Below are positions 26,201-38,200 of a DNA stretch of 64,000 nt, one piece after another. Under the pieces are notes generated by a model. The model had not been told where the DNA came from. It did not search any database and saw only the letters and a program-made list of their open reading frames with translations. The first letter of the stretch is position 1. The number at the start of each line of letters is the position of its first letter. Where the stretch lies: NCBI GenBank assembly GCA_023053545.1, contig JAKZAN010000006.1, positions 8,195,851 to 8,259,850 on the forward strand. The letters run 5' to 3'. The position numbers and the translations under genes are program-made. The DNA comes from Lepidurus packardi (Eukaryota; Arthropoda; Branchiopoda; Notostraca; Triopsidae).

Positions 26201-29200
26201 ATACGTACCTGAATAGCTCCAATTTAGGACCGGTTTTAATCCAGGGGCAAAGTTTGGCCCAGATTTTTCAAGCCAAGCTCAAAGCGCGGGAAACAGGCTC
26301 CGAGCACACTCTCCGGAACAGCAAAACAGTGCAACGCTCTCAATCCATGGCTTCGGGGAGTAATACACGGAATGATGAATCGAGTTTGGGCGGAAGTGTC
26401 GTGAGTCGTCACGCATCCTTTTCTTCTTCCCAGGGCTTCAAACGACATCCACAGCATCAGACCCGCACCCAAGTCATGGTCCACGTCGAAGCGGCCATCA
26501 GGGACGAGGATTTCTACTCCGAAGCGGAGCATCGACATTCTAACTCAACCGTGATGCAACAACAACAGCAGCCACTTTACGTATCCCGGACCGAGATCTT
26601 GGCCAAATGGCAGCGTTATGAAGGCATGGATGAAGAATTGGGTCCCAGAAGATCCAAAACAACCCGTAACGGCAAGTCAACCCGTTCATCCTCCACCTCG
26701 ACCAGTAACCGGTCTAAACGCACTAACTCATCCGCTCAGTCGCGACCTGTTTGCAAGGACGTCAGGTCGAAAGCTAGGCAACGGAGGCATTCGATTTCCT
26801 CCGAAACCCGTAGCGTTTACGATGGAACCTGGGACTATTGTTCGACCCGAGACGGTCATGCGAGAGAGAGGCCGAACTATGAGGATTGCTCGGTGTGCTC
26901 CTGCTCTTCATGCGAGACGGTGACGGAACCTCAAGAGACACCAGCATTGGAAGGGCTTCGTAGTAATCTTACTAAACATGCCTGTCGACAGCACGAAGCC
27001 ATTTATGTGGTCAATGGCAGCGAAGTGACACCGAATGCCGCTTCCACAAAAGGTCTGGTGACTGAGCAAGGTAGCTGTCAGATATTGGACGAGAAAGACA
27101 GAGCTGGTTCGTCCCTACCGACGCATACGCCGGAACCAGTCCCGCTAAGCCAAGTCAAATGGAGGCGCTTGGAGCGTGAAAAACGGATTCTGGTGGAACA
27201 AGAGCGACGATTACTGGAACTTTCCAGGACGTTACGGCACCAGAGCCCCTCCGCCAGCGACAAAGAGGTGAGAAACAGTTGGAGTAACCAAGACTTTGAA
27301 AAGATCTACGAACCCATTTCTCCTGGCTTACTCCAAAAACGCCGGTTGAAACCCACGAGCAGAACACAATCGAGCAAGTCGTCGCATTCTACTAATGGCA
27401 GAAAGGAGAAACACCATGTTAACAGAGAGAAACTGATCCGCAAGCTGAAAGATAAGCTACGCGAGAGTATGGAGGCTGAGGGAAACCCAGAGTTGTTGGA
27501 AAAACGTCAGAAACAATTGAAGAAACTGCTGCACCAAGCGCTGGACGCCAGTACGGAGACCTTAAGCAATATCAGCTTGGGACTCATTTACGTTCCAATG
27601 GAAGAGCATCCCAAACTGAGCAAATTGAAGGCGCTGGAGGCCACCGATTACGACACGTTCGGTAGTATTGATTCGCTGATCTTTGAACCCAAGATTCCCA
27701 CTGCGGAAGATATTGCGGAAGCCCAGGAAGAGGTGTCGAACCACTTCGAGTACTTGAATCATGAAGAAGCCAATTCGGACTCGGATCGCGAATTTTCATA
27801 CCGCTCGGACAAAACAGGGCCCGAAGATGCGATTTCCGTGGATTCGATGTTTACCAGCCCGAGTCAATTGCATGCTGGTACAGGTGTTTCGCCGTCGGAC
27901 ATGAGACTACGGCGGGATCATCCTGACTTGTCAGTTCTGCAAAACTTAGTTCCTCCCCCTGATGACGAGTATCAGTCGGACTCGAGCTTGAGCAGCTTTT
28001 CGAGTGTCATTTTCCAAGGCAAGAAGTTTGTGGACGATTCTAAGGGTATCAAAGCGAAATTCGGTGCTGCCGTCATGTCGGGGACCGTAATGACGGTCGC
28101 ATCCCTCGAAGTTAGAGAACGTGTAACTCAGTCAGAAGCCGACATTACTGTCATTCCGACTAGTACAGAACCAGAACGGGATTTGACCAGCGAAACGAGC
28201 GAGGTCGACACGGAGACTACGAACGGGATAGGCTGTCGAGATAGCGAACCCTACACGCATGCCGATAGCGATACAAGTTGGGATTATATGGAGGGAAAGA
28301 AAGTGACAAGTTTATCGGATCGTCACGCGGAGCACCACGTGATCGACACCACGGACGCAAACTTCCATAAAAGTCTCGAGCCGTTCGTTATAGGCAACCT
28401 CAGGAAACGCCCCAGTCAGCCCAACAGTCTTGATCTTGGCGTGGGATTGGAAGAAACGGACCAGATGTTGCATTCTTTACGGCTAGCCGAAGATATGCAG
28501 GTTACGAACAGTCTCAAACTTCTCTACCAATCAGCTCAAGAAGCGTCGGCTGCTCCACCGAAGGATTTAAGCTTGCCAGATATGAAAATTGGTTCGCAAG
28601 CCAACCAAATGTCCCAACCGATCTCCCTGACAACGTCGACGGATTCGAATTCCAACTCGACGGAGAAGACTAGCATTGAATCAGGGATTATGTCAGGACC
28701 ATTGCTGGACTCGCCTCCGCAGATAAACAGCCCGAATAACTATCCCAGTCATTCCTCCAGCATAGACTCCGCCCGCAATAGCAGCGACGGCGATGGTACG
28801 GAAGAATTAACGGCGAGTGACTCCCTCGTGAACGCGCAATTGCAAGTATATGGACACAAGCACGGCGAACCGCTGTACGGCGCCAAGAATACAGTAGCGG
28901 CCAATATGCTATTAGCGGAATACGCACAAAAGAAATCATTGAGCGATTACAAAGAAGTGCCCATAGTTTTGCGTAATGGGAATCCCATGCAACTTTCTGA
29001 ACAAGTTTTCCGGGATACCTTACCCCGAAACAAGAATTCCTCAACAAAAAGCGAAGCTGAAAAAGAACAAACCGAGAAGACGCTCGAAAGTATTCATGCT
29101 TCTTCCGTGAATGGAAACCTTGCGGATCTCAAGCTGAATCTGAACCCGAAAATGGTGTCGCCGTTTGGAATCGGCAGAAGAGATACGATGATTCGCGAAC

Positions 29201-32200
29201 TAAAGTTGAAATTGAAAGAAAAATTCCAAGTTGAACCCAATTCAGATTCGGAATCTGCTCGACACGCCCCATTGCAAGCCAGCGACTCAAGAATGAGTCG
29301 CCATTCTGTCACGGCCAAACGTGAGCTATTGGCACCGAAATTCAACCAGATTTTTGGATCTTTAGTTTCCAGTAAATTGACGAAACGTAACGATTCGTCA
29401 ATGCTGCAAATTCCTCCTACTTGTGTTTCAGCTCATCAGTTAGCCCCCCAAATTTCAGAAAAACAACCAAAAGTTGGCGAGCAGAATCAGGGGAAGGATC
29501 GACACTGGAACGTGGCGGAAAAAGCGATGGTATTGCAAGAGGAAATTTCAGAACTGGCGTATGAAACTGAAGCGAGCTCTATTTACGATCCATCGTTGCC
29601 TGACGATGTCAAAGATTTAGTGCCGCTACCCAGGGTGACACTACCCAGCAAAAATCGCGGTAGTCATCAGCACAGCGAAATGACGGGCTTACCTTCCGCA
29701 GCGCTGCTCATGCACAACGAGTTCTACCAAGCTCCACATTGGAACGAATGGGAACCGGAAATGGCTGCGCAAGAAGAAAGGCAACCAGTGGCTCCGTCTG
29801 TGAGGCCAGAGAACGTTCCAGGCGCCAGCAAAAGCGTGCGATTCTCGGGCAGACGCAAAGTGGATCCGAACAACTCGTGGAGTGATTTGGAAAGTATCAT
29901 CTTTGCCGAAGATCGCTCTGTTACGTCCTTCCATCTAGCGGCAGCGATGGCCGTGTACCCGTCAGCAGCTTTGCTTGCAGCTTCGGCCGCGCCGCCCGCC
30001 TCGCACAAGGCCCCCATGTCTAGGATGGCGACGTATAACGACGATTGGCTGTTTTGGGATCAGCTCCATAAAATGCGTAGATCCAATGTACCGGAAGATC
30101 GCGAACGCTGGCAAGACGAGAAGACGAAGCGGATGCTGCTCTGGGTTCATCATAGTCAAAGTCAATTGGTCAATTCCAGTCAGGATTCCTCTCACGGAGC
30201 GGCTATCACGAATCAGCCCGGTTGGTGGCAGGTAAACAATGAGAACGAGCCCTTTTCTTAGGGTAGGTTTTTCAAGCCGGGCAATCACCAACAAAGTCAC
30301 ATGTTGGTTTTTTGGTGAATGAGTGTCGTGACATCATTCTAATAACGACGAATTTTGTCTAATTAAACAACAAAAACTTTCACGAGTTATGGCTTGTCTT
30401 TGATTTGTGGCGTCACAGACACGGCGCTTACTGTTATCATGGTTACTGTTTGCACCCCTGTCTAAACACGTCAACAGTAAACAAGACTATCTACGACCAG
30501 GTTCCGTGTAAATGCGTCTGTGACGTTAAAAACCCACACGACACTATTTTTCTTTAAATAGACCCTATTTTTAAGAATTTTATTTTATTGCCTAGCTAGT
30601 GCTTCATGCGTAGCGAAAAAATGTAACAAGTAACTAGATTTTTCCTGTGTTTTTAAGACACGGTTGTTTTTTGGTGACATTTAAAAAAAAAAACTTTAAA
30701 GGTTGAGACCAAAATTTATCTAGGTAACTATTGCAGGAATGTTCGAGTTAGTGTAGGAAACAAAAATGTAAAAAGAAGGAAACGTTTTTTCTAAGTAGAG
30801 TCATACCGAAAAACAAGGAAGTTCATGTTGACTAGTTTTCTAAAAACTTGGCACCTGCCTTTATAACGTCCTGTCTCTCGGGTTCCTCGTTTTGGGGTGT
30901 ATTTAAGGGAGGAAACCCTGTCAGGTGCTTCAGTTTAATGCCTGGGTAGTGCTGAGGTATTCCTTTTTTTATCATTTTGGTCTCTTTTAGTTTTACAAAA
31001 CAACAAAATAAAAAATCCGGCAGTGTAGGTGGAAAACTACTTAGCCCATACCCTTCTTTAGGACTGCATAATAGAGGGCTTGTCGGCCGAACTTTGGCAT
31101 TGAGATACTCCAGGCTTTCTTATTCAAATGGGGATGACTACCTACGCTCTTTTTGATTTGCATCGCTTGATTATCTTGGTAAATAAATTCCAGGCAAAGC
31201 TCATTTGAGTCGAGCGAATGAGATTCGTCCAAAACTCCTACACGCATATGATTAGTTGGCTGGATTGGTTGCAAATTCAATCTAAACTGGAAATTATAGA
31301 TGAAATTAAAGGCGTTCCCACGTGCGCGTTACTCGCTTTACAACTTCCTTTTAACGTGAATTTTTGTTTTGACTTGGCCTCCGCCTAATGAGAGCACGCT
31401 AGAGCGATTTTGAGAGCGAAGTTTGTAAGCCTTTCCCATACTTGAGGCCAATATTTCATGAAATAAAAACGGTTCTCCACCCAAAACTTTCCTGAGCAGT
31501 TGCACATGACTGCTGTTTCCATTGCCGTACTATTGGTTACCAAAACTGAAAAAAGCGAAAACAAGAGGAATCATGAGATCCTCGTAGGCATGCTTGTCTT
31601 TTAACTACCATTTTCTTAGAATTACAGTGCTTATGTAAATAATATTCAATGTGCGCTGCGCTAAAATACGCAGGTCCGCCGTATAAGGTAACCGTTTGGA
31701 AGGTTGGTCGTTTATTCAGGTTTGGCTAAATAAACTCAATCCTTAATTAGCAATTGTTTTTGCAACGTCACGAACGCGCCTGAAGATACCCAGTATTGTT
31801 ATACCGTTAGCCAGTCCTTTTGACGTCTGTAACCCGAGTTTGATCTTTACGTTCATTTTCAGACGTGAATGGATGTTCGAAAATTCAAACCAGTGCAAAA
31901 GGATGTGATATAAACACATTGCAATGGCATCTTGTGCCTGCGAGTTTTTTACAGCTTAGTCATATGCCAAACGTGTGATGTGAGTGTAGTTGGAAGAAAG
32001 GCAGTCGGGACCAACCTACAGATGACGTGTGCTGTGTGTTTGTAACGAACACGCCGAACGTAGCAACAGGTGAAAATGGGGTTCGAAAGGCCCCGGAGGG
32101 TCTTCTGGTGAGCCAGCTTTTACACGTTCCAGGTAGAGTAAAAGAGAAAAGCTTAAGATCCGCCCTTTAAAGAAAACCACTTCAGAACAGACCCAACTTC

Positions 32201-35200
32201 CTGGGCTATCTTACTGGCTAAGGCTTGAACAGCATTTCCATTTCAGTGTATACTGTTGGCGTTGGCGAAGCAAACCGTCACCACGAGCTACAACAGGCAC
32301 AGGTCGTGGATCTTTTCGAGTCGGTAAAAAAAAGTGAGGCATAGCCCACCTGTTATCAATTGACTCGCTTATCGCTGCTATTTCCGTCCATGGACTAATA
32401 GTTCAGCAACGTGGGGCCTTGAAACTGTGTTAAAACATTCTTGTGCGAGGTATTGAAGTAATTTAGTCAATGGATTAGTCGGTGTTGGACCTTTCCGCTA
32501 GAAAGGATGGTGCAGTGGTCACCTGATTCGGTATTCGTTGTGAGATCACGATCGAGCCATGATTTGATTAAGGTTAGTTGGTGCTAGTGGGGATTGTGTT
32601 CCCATTTGTTTGCCTATGGCAGCCTTTTTTTTTTTAGTATATCCGTTTCATTTTGTCGTTGTGAGTGGGGAAGTAACGCAGTGTGTGTGAGCGTGAGTAT
32701 GCGTGGTTGTTATGAATGGCTCATCGACTTTCAATGTCTTCCCCGAGCCCCAAGGTTAACTTGCTGACTTGCTTGTTAATTGTTACGTCATCGCGCTTAA
32801 AGGTGCAACTTGTGTTGTTCACTGCATTGTCAATCGATCAACAGAAAAAAATAAGCGCCGCTAGAGGAAATGCCACAAGACATAGACGCTGCTATTGTTG
32901 GAAACCTGGGCACTGAGCCTTAATTCCGGTCCCTGATGCTAATGCATACCCGACGAACTTTAGAAAGCTCAACAGGATAAAGAAGGACAAAATACTTTAG
33001 AATTGCTCATCGCACTTGCATGAAAAATTTCAAAAGTCGTCGAACCATTTAACTGGCTTACCTGTGTCTTATTATTATTCCATATTTTAAAAAAATCTTG
33101 CGTTAATGACAAATTTGCCTAGCTTGCAACTCTTCAAGTTTGCTGCATGGATGATTCAACGTATTCGATCCGAGCTATTAGTCATGCGGTCTTGCGATGG
33201 TCTAAGTGCAGTCTACCTTCCTGTAGTTTTGTTAGAGTAAGGTAGTAAGTTTCGGGTAAATTAGGCAAGGATTGGATTAAGGCATATGAGAAATAGGTTG
33301 CCAAAGTCTTACCTTTTTGAACTGACCTACTCCCGACAGGACTTTTGTCAGGAATCGGCTGAAGACTAGGTCGAACTCGACACGATTTAGTCTTCGCATT
33401 TCGCCTACATATGTGATTTGCTTTCTTCGAAAGCTGCTGGCTAAAAATGGACGATTGCGAATTATTTCTTTCATTTTATTTAATGGTCTGATAGTTCCGT
33501 AACTTTGCTATGAAATTGAGTCGATTTGTTGCCTTCCATTAACGTGCTAATTTCTTTTTATTAAAAAAAAGCCTGTTCGCAAACACCGTTGGACAGATTT
33601 ATCTTGACTTGTAGAGGAGACATGTATAAATCTGTTCGAAAGGGCGGATTGATGGGATTACTGAGTGCTGTTTATGAGCTGTTTGGGAACCACAACAAAG
33701 AAAAGTGAGGAGAGAGGCCGGCGTTAGAAACGGAAACGTTTTTGTTTTCCAGCCAAGTGTATGGCTAATGAGAATACATAATGTACTGATTGGGTCAAGG
33801 GAACTTGTAAGATGCAAGTATTCAGCATACATGCTTGAAGTATTTCCCATCCCTTGTCTTGGAAATGTGAAGAGAACGTCCTTTCTCCTCAATTTTCAAG
33901 TACGTGATTCAAGTGATACTATGCCACCCTGTAGCGATTGGTCTTTGTGAATTCGTTCTACGTATTTACTAAACAATTGGAAATTAACAGCTGGTTCTGC
34001 GTTGTCTTGTTTCTTCTGACAGGCCAAGCAACGTGCTTCAGTCAAATGGCTACTTTCCAAAGCATATGGGCATCAAGTGCCCGAGGAATTGAAGGAACCT
34101 TTCTACCGAGATTTAGAGGTATGTTTTAAAAATTGCGCGTGTTTAATATGTATTAGCTTGGGATGTTAATAGTGTAATGTAATGCCTCTTTTTATTTACG
34201 ATTCCAGGATCAAGAGTTTCTCAAACCAGCAGTGGTCCATGCGCTAGCCAGCGCCGAGTTATATTGCTTAGCCTTAGCTCACATTTATGGGGATCCCAAT
34301 TACAGTCAGTTGAACCATTGGGGCGTCATTCAAGCGTTGGCTCGCAAAGGCGTTTACGTAGCAGAGCCTACAGATGTTGCGCTCACGGAAACGACCTTAA
34401 TTCATACCTCGCCCTTGAGAATGGTTAGACTTCTACTTCCCTTTTTGGGACTTTCTTTCTTAACTTGTCTATTATTGTCTTTAAACAGAGCGCACACATG
34501 GCTGTTATGGAAGCTATCATGGCCTTATACGTGAAGGAAATGGTTACCGCAGAGAGAGTAGTATCCTCTATTGCTAGATTTGCGTCGGTATCGCCAGCCG
34601 ATCCTAACCCTCCCAGGGACGCTGAAGAAGCGCTTCTACTGTGGATATCCAAAGCGTGCCAAACCTTACGAGCAAATTTGGCCGAAAGCTTGGGTTCTCA
34701 TCGACACATGGATCCAGAGGCAAGGGTCAAGAGTTTAAGCCCAAACTTTCGCACGTATAACCATGTTTTGGGGGGCTTCTTAGGTGGACGATGGAGCTTT
34801 ACCCAACTTTTCTGAGCCTCGGGATCTTTCTGACTTGAGTGACGGCACTTGCTTAGTGGGTTTAGCAGCCCTATACTGTCCTCAGGGCATAGATTGGACC
34901 CAAGCTGCTTTCAATGAACCCATTAGCTTAGCAGACTCGCTCTACAACTTGCAGCTCGTCAAGAAATTCTGCAAAGAAACGTTGCCTTACAATGTGTGCC
35001 ATTTGACACTGGAAGATATGGTTTATATGCACAGGTAATATTAATAATAACATTAATATAATATGACCTGTATTATAGTCGGTTACATTCGCCTAACGTT
35101 TTGTGAGCTTTAAATCTCGAGTAAACGCGTTTAAAGAGCTCCTGAAAGTATCTGTGCTTGAACAAAATTGTTTTCGTTCCATAAAAAGCTAACTTTGTCT

Positions 35201-38200
35201 CATTTTGTGCGTCTAGCTCGGTGAAGCAGAATATGCTAGCGTTGTTAGCCGACTTGTTCATAATGTTGGAAGTACGTCCAGCCAAGTGTGTCAAATTACC
35301 TGGCGTCTCTTTGGAAAAGACGGTGCTACTAGGAGACGGTAAGAAAGCGAGAACCGTGTGTTTAGCGTTCATTCTAAACACAGTGAACTGTGTATGACCA
35401 AGTTTTCCCCCGTTTCTCATGTGTGAAGCTGGTAATGGACTTCCTTTTATCCATTTGATCGAGCTTAACCGGTGATTAGGATCCGAAAGGGCGGTGCGGG
35501 TCTTCACATTTGTGATTATCGCTAATTTTTGTCCTAATGGTGATGGGTTTCTTTTCTTGTTGTTTCTTACCTTCCTCTCTTTCTTTCGTTTTCGCGATTA
35601 GCCGGATGCGACCCGGGATCCTGCTCGGGTAGCTCCTCCCCTGTCTCCTCCTCTCCGTTACCGTCAGCGCAGCAGCGCTCCGTGCGCCGCCGCAAAGTCA
35701 CTCCCATCAATCCCATCCCTGACTTGCGGCGTTCTTTAGGACCTGACTTTAAACCCATGACAGGTATTTACAAAACCATGGCTGCGAAAAAGCTTGCGGA
35801 CTGTTTTTGAGTCGTAACTGCATACTCTCCCTCCCCCCCCCCCCCTCTCCTTCCATGCACGCTTTGGCATGTAGTCCTCCTAATAAACGTCATTGGACAA
35901 CAACTCTCTTTCTGCACGCGTAACCTGAGCCGTGTCTTTGTTTTTAATTAATGAAGACTTATTATTCTATTCGGCAGGATTTCGTCCTACTTCGACCGGG
36001 ATGGGAGTGCGAAGGCAAAATTCGTTACAGGATAAGGAAAAGAGCAAACGGTTCAGTTTGCAAGAAGGTAAAAGAGATTCTGTATTTCACCTTAAAAAAC
36101 GGTTATTTTATGTTTTGGAAGTAATGTACTAAAATTTTTCTTGATTGTTCGTGTTTGTTTCTGATACGCTTATCTGTCCGAAACAAGAGTATCATAAAAA
36201 GAAGGGCGTGTTCACAATGGGTGGTTCCTTGTTCCCGGCAACCTCGGCCTTAACGAGGGGCAAGCCCACCGGGCTTAAGGATCGACCGCAGGAATGAGTG
36301 AGAGAGCAGCACGGACTTTATCGACGGGACATTTTTTTTTTTGTTTTTTTTATCGGGGAGTGGGTGGGTGGGCGGGAACCTTCTTTTTGTCTATTCACGC
36401 AATTCTGGCTACAAAGACACAGTTGTCATACAAGAAACAAAGGGGGACAGGAGATACAGAGGATCCTGGGACTAATTTAGCTCGAGAGGGTAAGACTGTG
36501 TTGTTTTTCTCCTTTTTTTTTACTGCAAAGAATGACAACTTGACTTACTATCGGATTTCTAAAGGAGAGAATTTCTCTGAAACAGTACGAAGACTATATT
36601 TGACAAAAATGACGTACTTTGCATGGCAGAGCAATTCAGATTGGAAATATGAATGAAACTTCTTATGTTGACTATCCTGTTACCTCAAGATGACGAGTGT
36701 TGGAGCAAGGAACCTTTCCCGCGATGAAAACGCAACTTCTAATTTCTCTGTCATAAAAAGGGAGGCTTCCTCACAGATGTAAGATCTTGGAGATCGTCCG
36801 TCAGTCGTGGTGGAAAAGACTCGTTTTGTTTTGAGCTTTAGAGCGAATATTGAAGGATTTGGCGCAGTATTATTAATCCGTGATAGTGACTGGCTTTTTT
36901 TGCTTGTTTTTTCCTTTCCTGGAAGACATGATATTTGTGAAATGGCAAAAGTATCCTTAGAAAAAGCTCAAGTTAGGTTTGCTTAGTTGTTTTATTTATT
37001 TTAATTATTCTTAGTTATTTTTAGCGAGTGCTATTCTTTGAGAAAACTTAAGTGTTTTGTGTATTTTGTCATCAGAAACCTTAAGTAACTTGTTTAAATA
37101 AGGAGATATAATCATTAGTCATAAGGGGACGTAATAATTAGTTATAATCGAATCACTTAGCAGCTAAGAATTTTACTCACGCATTTTTTAGTTATAAACT
37201 AAAAATGTTATTAACGGAATACTGTGTCTGAATTTGTTTAGTCTGATGATGACCTCAGTGCGAGTCCTTTTTTCCGTATAACAAAAGTTGAAATGCCTCT
37301 TGTGTCAATATGTGGATGCATTGTTGTTCTTACAGTCTCCGGCCCTTTATCGTGGCCGGACTTTTATCCTGAATGGTGGTGGCCCTGCCAACACGATCCT
37401 TTCACGAAATGCTCCTATTGTTGGCGGTCTGATAAGAAACCTTCTTTCGCCGAACTCTGGCACTTCCATTCCCATTTCGGCCACGCCCATACCTCTAAAA
37501 CGGGTAAAAGAGCTTTCTCGCACTCAGGCCCGGTCCCAGTCCCCCTTCCATCACCTTATCGTTACTTAAAACGTGTAATTTTATTTTGTTTATGGATTTT
37601 TTTCTCCTTTTTTTCTCACTTTTTTGTTGGTTTGGTTGCATCAATTCTAGAAAGCACAAACTTATCCCACACTCCCTTTAAACTTCATATCGTTCCTGGT
37701 GAAGAATGCTGTTTTGCATGCCATAATTCCTTGGTTTAATTTCTTATATTTTTTAGCTAGGTGAATTTTAAGTTTTTTGGGCCTGAGAAGGAAGCTATTT
37801 TACTTTCGTTTTTAGTTTGGTGGCTGTTGGTCTTTGTGATGTACATTTTCTGTTGAACATTTTTATTGCTTGTTTAAAAATCGAGGAATTTTTGTATTTG
37901 AAAATTTAATTTTGTTATTTCTTTTTTATGTTTCTGAAGTGACAAAGAGTCCTGCGCCAACGTCATCACAGTCCTTCGGACGTAAAACAGCTAACAATAA
38001 TTTGGAATCGGAGGATTTTCCCAAACCGGACAAGTACACAAAAATATATACTCATTCTTCAAACCGATTAAAATTTGGCCTGTCTGTTTTTCTTAGTGGA
38101 GAGGAATTTGTTGTACATCGAGGTAGGGGAGTGCCTACTTTGCATAATGTAGCCAAACCCGTTCCTGCAGAAAACTCGGATTCTCCCGCTGCCCGGTTTC

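Larger units (their letters stand above)
20363..34022 (+). other. 13.7-kb first intron of Patronin
   Basis: The intron runs from CAG/GTAAGG to TTCTGACAG. It holds a pogo-like MITE (21959-22350), the 1655-codon frame at 25294-30261 and a small MITE (30410-30527). In 22400-25200 and 30600-34000 I see only A+T-rich non-coding sequence. A short candidate alternative first exon is noted at 32716-32754. Confidence 0.85.

Noticed and set aside
36294..36656. Possible extra Patronin exon ending DTEDPGTNLARE before a GTAAGA donor
   Set aside because: It ends in phase 1 but no acceptor gives a phase-1 entry in the same frame; the available acceptors enter in phase 0 or lead to a stop.
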